Shown here one piece after another: positions 1 to 5,429 of a stretch of 7,250 nucleotides of DNA (the first letter of the stretch is position 1; each line of letters begins with the position of its first letter). The notes below the pieces were generated by a model. It saw only the letters and a program-made list of their open reading frames with translations, was not told the DNA's origin and did no database searches. The stretch is from Natronomonas sp. (GTDB lineage: Archaea > Halobacteriota > Halobacteria > Halobacteriales > Haloarculaceae): positions 1 through 7,250 of the forward strand of contig SLIW01000061.1 in the NCBI GenBank assembly GCA_007135435.1, given 5' to 3'. The translations under genes and the position numbers were made by a program.

Positions 1-632
1 CGACCGCGATCCGGGATCGGTTCGGGGTCGTCCGGCCGATGCGACGGCCAGACGAAGCCACCCTCCTCCACTTCCAATCCATCGCCGTCCTCGTCGTCAT
101 CTTCGCCGTCGTCATGGTCTTCTTCGGCGTCCTCGGCGTCATCTTCGCCGTCCTCGTCGTCGTGGGCCTCGTCACGACTCGGTGCCTGATCGTCGTCGCC
201 ACTGGAAGCCCCGGCGGCGTGATCGCCCGCCTCGTCGCTGTCCAGCGTCGATTCGAGGGCCTCCAGTGGCGAGGACGAACCTGCAACCTCCACCTGCTCA
301 GCCGCGGTGATCGGGGCACTGGTCCCACCGGAGCCGCCCCTGACGAACTCCTCGGTCGGTGACGAGGTGGGTGCCGAGGTGGGCCCCGCGGCGTGTCCCG
401 TCGGACGATCCGTGGCCGGTTCGTCGTCCGGCGCGGGCCGCGCCTCCGGCGACCAGGCGCTGAGGATGGCGAAGAGCGTGACCGCGAACGCCCCGAAGCC
501 CACACCGACGAGGAGCACCCCGAAGAACCCGACGAGGGAGGGCGGGGGCGAGTACGCGACGGCGCCCAGTCCCGTCGCTAGGACGAGCAGGCTTGCCGCG
601 GTCGTGGTCCGCACGAACCCCCCTAACACCAT
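1..632 (-). CDS. Membrane-anchored protein with highly acidic tail, partial (runs off left edge)
   Basis: No recognised family. Reading the minus strand from the ATG at 632-630 gives 210 uninterrupted codons to the window edge, so the C-terminus is missing. The N-terminus has two hydrophobic segments, about residues 10-27 and 33-59, joined by a short Pro/Ser turn. This suggests a helical hairpin in the membrane. A Pro/Ala/Thr/Ser/Gly-rich linker (about 62-145) follows, then about 45 residues (146-190) that are almost all Asp and Glu with scattered Gly, His and Ala. After that the composition becomes less extreme (a GGFVWPSHRP patch near 191-200), which may begin another domain. A TATA-like box at 663-670 lies about 34 bp upstream of the ATG, which supports this start. 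Acidic bias and GC-rich third positions argue for real coding. Function is unknown; the acidic tail could be a spacer or a cation-binding region exposed on one membrane face. Confidence 0.72.
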   Translation of the reverse strand, partial: MVLGGFVRTTTAASLLVLATGLGAVAYSPPPSLVGFFGVLLVGVGFGAFAVTLFAILSAWSPEARPAPDDEPATDRPTGHAAGPTSAPTSSPTEEFVRGGSGGTSAPITAAEQVEVAGSSSPLEALESTLDSDEAGDHAAGASSGDDDQAPSRDEAHDDEDGEDDAEDAEEDHDDGEDDDEDGDGLEVEEGGFVWPSHRPDDPEPIPDRG

Positions 633-662
633 GGCTGCGTTCGTTCGACGTTCGCCCCCCGT

Positions 663-670
663 GTATACAT
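663..670 (-). promoter_or_regulatory. TATA-like box for the acidic-tail membrane gene
   Basis: On the minus strand the sequence reads ATGTATAC, an AT-rich island in GC-rich DNA centred about 34 bp upstream of the ATG at 632. That is a few bases farther than the ideal spacing for a leaderless haloarchaeal transcript, so a leader of roughly 5-8 nt is expected if it is used. Confidence 0.4.
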
Positions 671-738
671 GTGTTCCGACGGGTTCAGCGCTCAAAGAAC
701 GCTCGAACCACCGACCAGATCGGATCGGACGTGCGACT

Positions 739-765
739 GGTCCCGTCGGTGGTCCCGACGGGACC
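739..765 (-). terminator. Perfect 11-bp hairpin just after the DedA-type gene
   Basis: GGTCCCGTCGG (739-749) and CCGACGGGACC (755-765) are exact reverse complements separated by 5 nt. On the minus strand the stem begins 8 nt after the stop codon of the DedA-type gene and ends before the promoter of the next minus-strand gene. A competing smaller stem, GGTCCC/GGGACC (751-756 with 760-765), overlaps it. There is no T-tract after the stem, so termination or 3'-end protection is inferred from position and stability only. Confidence 0.5.
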
Positions 766-773
766 GACCGGCA

Positions 774-1280
774 TCACAGGAGCCCGACGGCCACGTCGAG
801 GCCGACGGCGACCGCGACCAGCCCACCGGCGTACAGCGAGGTCCCGAGCAACGAGGACGCCGAGAACCGCAGTGGGTCAGCGTCTGTCAGGGCGACCGGG
901 ACCGTCAGCGACCCGCGGGTGACCGGCAGGAGGTTGGTGACCGCGACGGCGGTCAGCCCCCAGCGGTCGAACCACCCTGCCAGACGGCCGTCCCCGTCGG
1001 GTTCGACCGCGCCGGGGAGGACGTCAGCGGGGAGGCCACCGTACCGGACGACGCCGAAGAGGGCGAGCTGTCCGAGGGTGGCGCCGAGGACGGCCACGAC
1101 GGCGACGGTCAGCAGACCCACGGCGTCGCTGCCCATCGCGAGGGCGACCGCCACGAACAGCGCGCGGGTCGGGATGACCTTCCCCACGAGGGCCCCTTCG
1201 AGGGCGAAGACGACCAGCAGGGCCACGAGTCCGTACTGGACGATGATGCCCACGCCGGCGTCCAGGAGCGCCGCGTACAT
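774..1280 (-). CDS. DedA / SNARE-associated (VTT domain) family membrane protein
   Basis: A 168-residue hydrophobic protein of the DedA/VTT superfamily, whose bacterial members support membrane homeostasis and envelope stress resistance; some act in lipid scrambling or proton-coupled transport. Hydrophobic segments lie at about 14-50, 52-80, 107-132 and 142-167. Family landmarks are visible: an acidic residue in a reentrant-like stretch (FALEGALVGK, E28), IPTR at 36-39, an F-x-x-x-R-like LFGVVR at 74-79, and the diagnostic NLLPVTRGSLTVP (116-128), which matches the family's F-(I/V)-P-x-x-R-x(5)-P pattern with R122 and P128. It is shorter than typical DedA proteins of about 200 residues, mainly in the loops. 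The ATG at 1280 is the natural start. It is transcribed away from the peroxiredoxin-like gene at 1514. The exact substrate is not predictable; family assignment is fairly secure. Confidence 0.85.
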   Translation of the reverse strand: MYAALLDAGVGIIVQYGLVALLVVFALEGALVGKVIPTRALFVAVALAMGSDAVGLLTVAVVAVLGATLGQLALFGVVRYGGLPADVLPGAVEPDGDGRLAGWFDRWGLTAVAVTNLLPVTRGSLTVPVALTDADPLRFSASSLLGTSLYAGGLVAVAVGLDVAVGLL

Positions 1281-1419
1281 ACGACCGGTAGGTTCGTCAC
1301 GGTACTTACGTCTTGAGGGGTCGTGGTACCGTGGAGCAGTGCCGTGCCCGGACCAGCGAGGTCGTCCCGCCAGAGCATCGAAGGGCGGTCTCAGGACACC
1401 GGTGATTTTCTTCCAGGGC

Positions 1420-1482
1420 CACGAGTCACCGTCCCGCCACCACGAGTCACCGTTCCGCCACCACGAGTCACCGTCCCGCCAG
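1420..1482. repeat. Three tandem 21-bp repeats in the DedA / peroxiredoxin-like intergenic region
   Basis: Units at 1420-1440, 1441-1461 and 1462-1482 share the core CACGAGTCACCGTCCCGCCA. The second has a single C-to-T change and the third differs only at its last base. The array ends 31 bp before the ATG of the peroxiredoxin-like gene. The 21-bp period is two DNA helical turns, so each copy would present the same face to a bound protein. This fits operator sites, though slippage-generated repeats are the simpler alternative. Confidence 0.85.
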
Positions 1483-1513
1483 AGACAAGACCTCGCGTCG
1501 CGCAGGACCGGGT

Positions 1514-2044
1514 ATGATACGCGAGGGCCAGAAGGCCCCCGACTTCGCCCTCCCGGGGGTCGAGCGTGGGCGTCCGGACGTCTACGAGCTGTTCCGGGCG
1601 ATCGACGGGGGCGACGCGGTCCTGCTGTGGTTCTTCCCCGCGACGTTCCTCCCCACGGCGACCGCCGAGCTCTGTGCCATCCGCGACGCCGGCTGGCACG
1701 ACGAGCCCGGTCTCCAGGTGTGGGGCATCTCGATGGACAGCATCTACGCGGCTGCCGCCTACGCGGACGACTACGACCTCCCCATGGCCCTCCTCGGCGA
1801 CGGCGACAGCGCCGCCGACTACTACGGCGTCCGCTACGACGAGTGGGAGGGCCACTACGGGCCGCCGAAGCGGGCCGCGTTCCTGGTCGGCGACGACTGG
1901 AACGTCACCGTCGCCTGGGCGACCGAGGACGCCTTCGCGGGGAGCCGTCCGTCGCCGGTCGAGCGGGTCGCGGACGCCGTCGTCGACGTCGCACCGGGCG
2001 CAGAACGGGACGTCTCCGTCGACTACGACGCGTTCGTCGGGTGA
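1514..2044 (+). CDS. Peroxiredoxin-fold (AhpC/TSA, redoxin) protein lacking the peroxidatic cysteine
   Basis: A 176-residue thioredoxin-fold protein of the AhpC/TSA/Bcp class. The N-terminal IREGQKAPDFALPGV (2-16) is the classical peroxiredoxin opening (G-x-x-A-P-D-F-x-L). The active-site loop is FFPATFLPTATAELCAIRD (40-58). Haloarchaeal peroxiredoxins usually read F-S-P-V-C-T-x-E-L-C there, so the peroxidatic Cys is replaced by A49 and the Ser/Thr three residues earlier by L46. The second cysteine (C54) and the active-site Arg (R120, in PPKRAAFLVG) remain. GISMDSIYAAAAYADDYDLPMALLGD (71-96) also matches the family. Frame, length and acidic composition are intact, so this is not a decaying pseudogene. 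Classical peroxidase activity by the Cys mechanism is not expected; a redox-sensing, chaperone or scaffold role is possible but is inference. The ATG at 1514 fits the family N-terminus. It diverges from the DedA-type gene. Confidence 0.88.
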   Translation: MIREGQKAPDFALPGVERGRPDVYELFRAIDGGDAVLLWFFPATFLPTATAELCAIRDAGWHDEPGLQVWGISMDSIYAAAAYADDYDLPMALLGDGDSAADYYGVRYDEWEGHYGPPKRAAFLVGDDWNVTVAWATEDAFAGSRPSPVERVADAVVDVAPGAERDVSVDYDAFVG

Positions 2045-2074
2045 GCCGCCACGCAGGGGCGCCTCTGTCGGCTC
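2043..2074 (+). terminator. Possible hairpin at the end of the peroxiredoxin-like gene
   Basis: GAGCCG (2043-2048) pairs with CGGCTC (2069-2074), and inside it CAGGG (2054-2058) pairs with CCTCTG around a small loop, using one G-U pair. The structure overlaps the stop codon. No T-tract follows. A terminator role is plausible from its position only. Confidence 0.3.
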
Positions 2075-2200
2075 GATGTCGTGGGCCATCGGATTCTGGC
2101 CCTCGAGGCGGTGGCCCAGCCTTCGATAGCTGGTCGGGGCGGAGCACTGCGAGGGAGGTGAAGCCCTGACCGTTTTCAGTCCGTGGAGCATATACTGACC

Positions 2201-2398
2201 GTGCGCCGCGTCTACAGATGCTCCGGCTGTGGGACCCACTTCCGGGGCAGACGACGCCTGTGTCGGTTCTGCGGCACGACAGGTGTCGAGACCGGGCGTG
2301 AGCGGTGCGACGACTGCGGGACGACCCTAGAGGATTCTCCCATCCAGCGGTGTCCGGTGTGTGGATCGGGCGAGTTCGACCGCGTCGGACGAGCCTGA
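2201..2398 (+). CDS. Small double zinc-ribbon protein (four CxxC knuckles)
   Basis: A 65-residue basic protein with four evenly spaced CxxC pairs: C7/C10 (RCSGCG), C21/C24 (LCRFCG), C36/C39 (RCDDCG) and C51/C54 (RCPVCG). Eight cysteines suit two rubredoxin-like zinc ribbons, each binding one zinc through two knuckles. I do not recognise a named family. Such mini zinc-finger proteins are frequent in haloarchaea and usually act in nucleic-acid or protein contacts, but a role cannot be assigned here. It is Arg-rich between the first two knuckles (HFRGRRRLC), unlike the acidic neighbours, which would favour nucleic-acid binding. Start: both candidates are GTG. The one at 2183 would add six residues; 2201 is preferred because CGTTTTCAG (2171-2179) sits about 26 bp upstream, the right spacing for a leaderless transcript. 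It converges with the DUF389 gene. Confidence 0.72.
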   Translation: MRRVYRCSGCGTHFRGRRRLCRFCGTTGVETGRERCDDCGTTLEDSPIQRCPVCGSGEFDRVGRA

Positions 2399-2585
2399 GC
2401 GGTTGGCGCGTGGCCCGTGCACTCCCTCACCATTCGGCTGTCTTTCCCCTCACGACCGTCACCGTCACTGTGAGCGTTACGTCGTCGCCGCCGCCAACGC
2501 GATAGCCAGCGCCATCGTTGCCGTCACCGATCACTGGCCACCCTCATCTCAATCGATCACCGGCAGCTGTCGCGTGGGGTGAACG

Positions 2586-3896
2586 TCACCGCTGCTCGCT
2601 GGTGACGAATCGGACCTCGACGGTGACTTCGTCGTCGGTGTGTCCGTTGATGCGTTCGTGGAGCTCGTCTGCGACCGCTGGATCGTGTGCGGCCGCCGGC
2701 CCGGTGACCTCGATCACCACCACGTCGATCTGGGCGGTGGCGTCGAGCGACGGGCTCACGGGGTCGTTCCCCTCGCGGATCTCCGCCTCGACCGACAGGA
2801 GCTCGAGATCCTCGTATTCCGCCAGGACGGTCTCCGCCTCGTCGGTGGCGGTCGCCTCGAACATCGAGACCTGGTAGCTCGCGTAGGTGATCCCCCCGAG
2901 GAAGAGCGTGAGCACGAGGACGACCGCGGCGAACGCGGCGACCTGTTTGACGAGCCGGCGGTGGACGGTCGGGACCTCGAACAGCTCGTGTGGGCGGTAG
3001 CCGAGGTACCACAGCGTGAGGAGCCCCGCCAGGTTGACCCCCAGCAGGTTCACGAGCACGAGCACGGTCGAGCCGACGGCGGCCACCGGGAGCCCCCACG
3101 CCGCGGCGATCCCGGCGGCCGCCATCGGCGGGATGAGCGCCGCGGCGATCATCACCCCAACGATCGCGACCGAGAAACCCGTCGCCAGGCTGAGCACGCC
3201 GGCGACGCCCGCACCCAGCGCGACGGGCAACAGCAGGAGCTCCGGGGCGATGCGCTCGGCGATCTCGTCGATCTGGGTGATCTCGGTGCCGGGCGGGACG
3301 ACCAACAGCACCTGGAGGAGCCAGGCGAAGATCGCGGCCGCCACGATGCCGACGGCCACCCCGGACATCTGGTAGCGCATCGCGGTGTAGAAGAGCTCTC
3401 GGTCGTTGACCACGGTCCCGATCGAGGCGCTCAGCGCCGGGCCGATGAGCGGCGCGATGACCATCGAGCCGACGACCACAGCCGGGGAGTCGAGGAGGAG
3501 CCCGGCGGTGGCGACCAGCGAGCTGATGATCGTCATCGTCAGGAAGACCGCGTAGGTCGGCGTCAGCTCGTCGGCCCGCGAGACGAGCTCCTGTCTCGCG
3601 ATCTCCTCGTCGTCGACCGATCCGGTCGCGTAGCGCTCCTGGAGCTCGTCGAACCGGCCGGAGACGACCGCCTCGGCCTCGACGACGACCGTGTAGGACT
3701 CCTCGCCGAGGCCCGCCTGCTGGAGGCCGTCCAGGACCGGCTCGACGGCGTTCGCGGGAAGCGGGAAGTAGACGAGCGTGTCGTAGCCCTGCTCGCTCGT
3801 CTCGTCGGTGACCACGTAGTCGATCTCCTCGTCGTCCAGCAGCTCCAGGACGGTCGCCCGTTTGCCGGTCGGGACCGTGACCTGGACGAGTCGCAT
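2586..3896 (-). CDS. DUF389 / TIGR00341 family multi-pass membrane protein
   Basis: A 436-residue protein of the DUF389 (TIGR00341) family, which has no established biochemical function. Three parts are visible. Residues 1-75 form a soluble alpha/beta domain beginning MRLVQVTVP, resembling a small ACT/ferredoxin-like sensory fold. An amphipathic linker follows at 80-112. The membrane core (about 113-345) has segments near 115-135, 137-160, 175-200, 219-240, 242-266, 269-296 and 318-341. The family signature SPAVVVGSMVIAPLIGPALS (137-156) is present, as is a second similar turn, ALIPPMAAAG (253-262). The C-terminal soluble tail (about 345-436) has a beta-rich segment ending VTVEVRFVTSEQ. Length is normal for the family. 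A TATA-like box at 3924-3930 supports the ATG at 3896. Neighbours do not identify a substrate; it is apparently a single-gene unit. Confidence 0.9.
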   Translation of the reverse strand: MRLVQVTVPTGKRATVLELLDDEEIDYVVTDETSEQGYDTLVYFPLPANAVEPVLDGLQQAGLGEESYTVVVEAEAVVSGRFDELQERYATGSVDDEEIARQELVSRADELTPTYAVFLTMTIISSLVATAGLLLDSPAVVVGSMVIAPLIGPALSASIGTVVNDRELFYTAMRYQMSGVAVGIVAAAIFAWLLQVLLVVPPGTEITQIDEIAERIAPELLLLPVALGAGVAGVLSLATGFSVAIVGVMIAAALIPPMAAAGIAAAWGLPVAAVGSTVLVLVNLLGVNLAGLLTLWYLGYRPHELFEVPTVHRRLVKQVAAFAAVVLVLTLFLGGITYASYQVSMFEATATDEAETVLAEYEDLELLSVEAEIREGNDPVSPSLDATAQIDVVVIEVTGPAAAHDPAVADELHERINGHTDDEVTVEVRFVTSEQR

Positions 3897-4236
3897 CGGT
3901 GACGACAGTATGGGACGCGGTCGGAAATACCCGTGCGCCGAAGGTCTTGCTTACCCGTCGCGTGCCGGTCGCCGTGTATGCGTCGGATGCAGGGTGCTAC
4001 GGATCTACCGGGCCCCAGTCGCCGCATTTCCGTCACGCGCCGTCCGCCACGTGATCGTCACACCTCGGGAGCGACGTGTCGTGCGTGCGTCCGACGTCGA
4101 AATACGTCGTGGTCTGGCTCCGCCGATCGCGGGGACCTCACGCACGCACCTCGTAACGCGTGTCTCCGACGGCGACGGAGCGGACCCTGGCGGAGACCGG
4201 GGGTGATCGAACTCGATACTGGCCGAAACGCTTTCG
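3897..4236. other. 340-bp intergenic region between divergent DUF389 and regulator genes
   Basis: No convincing gene on either strand: the open frames have the Arg/Ser/Thr-rich composition of shadows. It holds the DUF389 promoter near its left end, a partial inverted repeat CGACGT-cgaaat-ACGTCG at 4092-4109 whose centre contains a second minus-strand TATA-like GTATTTCG, and a perfect inverted repeat next to the regulator start at 4223-4237. The second TATA-like box could give DUF389 a long leader or drive a short non-coding transcript; nothing in the sequence decides this. Confidence 0.6.
3924..3930 (-). promoter_or_regulatory. TATA-like box for the DUF389 gene
   Basis: The minus strand reads GTATTTCC, centred about 31 bp upstream of the ATG at 3896, in otherwise GC-rich DNA. 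Spacing is compatible with a leaderless or nearly leaderless transcript. Confidence 0.45.
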
Positions 4237-4237
4237 G
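4223..4237. promoter_or_regulatory. Perfect inverted repeat at the regulator start, candidate operator
   Basis: CCGAAA-CGC-TTTCGG is an exact dyad with 6-bp arms and a 3-bp spacer. Its last base is the first base of the GTG at 4237, and it lies 24-38 bp upstream of the alternative GTG at 4261, where a TATA box would sit. Either way a protein bound here would block the regulator's own transcription, so autoregulation by the winged-helix protein is a reasonable inference. Confidence 0.45.
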
Positions 4238-4617
4238 TGTCCGGATACACTGACCGAGATGTGGGAGACGACGACAAACGCCCGATCGAGGACATCCTCG
4301 ATACGATCGGGGATCGGCACGCGCGGACGGTGCTCGCCGCGATCAGTCGGGAGGCTCGCTCCGCCAAGGAACTCGCCGAGGAGTGCGAGCTCTCGCTTCC
4401 GACCATCTACCGGCGGCTCGAGCTCCTCCAGGAACACGACCTCATCGTCGAGCAGACCGCCGTCGCGAAGGACGGCAACCACTACAAGATCTACGAGTGC
4501 AACTTCGACAGCACGGTGATCCAGCTCGACGACGACGAGTACAAGGTCCGCATCTACCGCCGTGAGAACCTCCCCGACCGGTTCAGCCAGCTGTGGGACG
4601 ACCTCGGTGTCGAGTGA
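4237..4617 (+). CDS. Winged helix-turn-helix transcriptional regulator (ArsR-like)
   Basis: A 126-residue DNA-binding protein of the ArsR/MarR-like winged-helix type abundant in haloarchaea. After a charged N-terminus, helix 1 (IEDILDTIGDRHARTVLAAI) leads into the HTH: SAKELAEECELS (helix 2) and LPTIYRRLELLQEHDLI (recognition helix and start of the wing). A beta wing, EQTAVAKDGNHYKIYEC, follows, and the C-terminal part has FDSTVIQLDDDEYKVRIYR and an acidic end. No cysteine or histidine cluster typical of metal sensing is obvious, so the ligand is unknown. Start: GTG at 4237 is used here; GTG at 4261 (118 residues, starting MGDDDKRP) is equally compatible with the family. It is followed by the 13-bp array and then by a DUF7521-like membrane gene on the same strand. 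This neighbour arrangement recurs in haloarchaea as I recall it, which suggests a regulator-membrane protein pair. Confidence 0.87.
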   Translation: MSGYTDRDVGDDDKRPIEDILDTIGDRHARTVLAAISREARSAKELAEECELSLPTIYRRLELLQEHDLIVEQTAVAKDGNHYKIYECNFDSTVIQLDDDEYKVRIYRRENLPDRFSQLWDDLGVE

Positions 4618-4759
4618 GGATCGGGGTGAAGGATCGGGGTGAAGGATCGGGGTGAAGGAGCGGGGTGAAGGAACGAGGTGAAGGAGCGAGGTGAACGAGC
4701 GAGGTGAAGGAGCGAGGTGAACGAGCGGGGTGAAGGAGCGAGGTGAAGGAGCGAGAAGA
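4617..4759. repeat. 11-unit tandem array, 13-bp period, between regulator and DUF7521-like gene
   Basis: Eleven contiguous 13-bp units with consensus AGGAGCGAGGTGA fill 143 bp. The first unit begins on the last base of the regulator stop codon. Units 1-3 are identical (AGGATCGGGGTGA). Later units vary at position 2 (G or C), position 5 (T, G or A) and the GGGG/GAGG tract, and units 6-9 alternate AGGAGCG/ACGAGCG, suggesting a duplicated two-unit block. The last unit (AGGAGCGAGAAGA) is the most diverged. The plus strand is strongly purine-rich, and the first four units carry regularly spaced GGGG runs. A 13-bp period is not a codon multiple and no frame encodes a sensible protein, so this is non-coding. 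The promoter of the next gene begins about 30 bp beyond the array. Confidence 0.95.
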
Positions 4760-4790
4760 ACCCGCACCCGTCGCCCGATACCACCGGAGG

Positions 4791-4799
4791 GCTTTTTAC
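4791..4799 (+). promoter_or_regulatory. TATA box of the DUF7521-like gene
   Basis: GCTTTTTACC, with TTTTTA at 4793-4798, is centred about 29 bp upstream of the ATG at 4825. This is the textbook spacing for a leaderless haloarchaeal transcript. It shows that the gene can be transcribed independently of the regulator upstream. Confidence 0.65.
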
Positions 4800-4824
4800 C
4801 GGTTGCACGTGAGTCCCTCAGCGT

Positions 4825-5118
4825 ATGGTGGACATCCTCCAGGGGGGACTCATACTGATGCGGCTCGTGCTCTTCGGGCTGACGCTGGGACTGACCCTCA
4901 TCAGCTTCCAGGCCTACTCGAAGCGCCGGACCGAACGACTCCAGTACGCCTTCATCGGCTTCGCGTTCCTGAGCATGGGCGTCGCGGTCACGAACCTGAC
5001 GACGCAGGTCGGCGTCAGCGGCGGCGTCGGAGGCACGCAGCTCCTCTACCTCCAGATGGCCGAGACCGTCCCGTTCATCGTCGGCTTCATGATGATCTAC
5101 GTCTCCCTCTATCGGTAG
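4825..5118 (+). CDS. DUF7521-like small three-helix membrane protein
   Basis: A 97-residue membrane protein with three hydrophobic helices, about residues 7-29, 40-60 and 75-95. A basic loop after the first, YSKRRTERLQ (31-40), would lie on the cytoplasmic side by the positive-inside rule. The second loop is a Gly/Val-rich QVGVSGGVGG (61-70). The pattern of helix 1, F-x-A-Y-x-K/R-R-x, then a helix with G-F-A-F-x-S-M-G, fits what I recall of the haloarchaeal DUF7521 family, which is usually 85-100 residues and often follows a winged-helix regulator gene. No catalytic motif is present. A membrane sensor or partner of the regulator is an inference from neighbourhood only. The ATG is well supported by the promoter. 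Confidence 0.8.
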   Translation: MVDILQGGLILMRLVLFGLTLGLTLISFQAYSKRRTERLQYAFIGFAFLSMGVAVTNLTTQVGVSGGVGGTQLLYLQMAETVPFIVGFMMIYVSLYR

Positions 5119-5206
5119 CAGCTGAAACGTCACCTGGCTCCGTCCCCGCCACGCAGAGGCCAGACGCCCATCGCCACTCCTCTCGAGCACCGTCGCCCGT
5201 TTCCAC

Positions 5207-5281
5207 CGATGGTTCGCCCCGCCGAAGCCAGCGACGGTTCGCCCCGCCGAGTCCACCGACGATTCGCCCCGCCGAGTCCAG
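5207..5281. repeat. Three tandem 25-bp repeats upstream of the UspA-type gene
   Basis: Units at 5207-5231, 5232-5256 and 5257-5281 share the core TTCGCCCCGCCGA flanked by CGA-G and CCA-(C/G), with 2-4 differences between copies. A more degenerate copy may precede them at 5188-5206. The array lies in the 5119-5393 intergenic stretch, about 85 bp before the promoter of the stress-protein gene. Nothing else recognisable lies in this stretch. Confidence 0.8.
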
Positions 5282-5364
5282 TGACAGTGCGTCACGACCC
5301 ACGGTCGCCCACGTCGCGTGACCACCATCCGCACCCGGGAGACCACCGCCCCCGCGGTCTAGAG

Positions 5365-5372
5365 TTTAGTAT
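5365..5372 (+). promoter_or_regulatory. TATA box of the UspA-type gene
   Basis: TTTAGTAT is the clearest AT-rich box in the region and is centred 26 bp upstream of the GTG at 5394 and 62 bp upstream of the ATG at 5430. Transcription is therefore predicted to begin close to 5394, at or a base or two from that GTG. Confidence 0.55.
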
Positions 5373-5429
5373 CGCCGCCGTCTACCTCCAGTCGTGGCCG
5401 CGGGCCCGTCCCCGGCGGTCGATCCCGAC

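Noticed and set aside
307..2169. Long 620-codon plus-strand open frame
   Set aside because: It crosses the oppositely oriented DedA-type gene and the peroxiredoxin-like gene in another frame, and its Arg/Pro/Thr-rich composition is that of a GC-rich shadow.
1391..2239. 282-codon minus-strand frame over the peroxiredoxin-like gene
   Set aside because: Antisense shadow; its C-terminal TRGGGTV repeats are just the 21-bp tandem units.
2399..2585. Possible tRNA or small gene in the gap between the zinc-ribbon and DUF389 genes
   Set aside because: No T-loop-like GGTTCGA sequence or cloverleaf pairing was seen and no acidic frame is present; it looks like a plain convergent intergenic region.
2640..3902. 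420-codon plus-strand frame opposite DUF389
   Set aside because: Exact antisense of a clearly recognisable membrane protein; its Asp/Arg/His/Gly-rich translation is the usual complement of haloarchaeal codon use.
4617..4759. CRISPR-like array
   Set aside because: Units are contiguous with no spacers and only 13 bp long, and no cas gene is present; it is a simple tandem repeat.
4138..5346. 402-codon minus-strand frame with repeated HLAPSPRSF segments
   Set aside because: The apparent protein repeats are the 13-bp array read backwards, and the rest is antisense to the regulator and the DUF7521-like gene.
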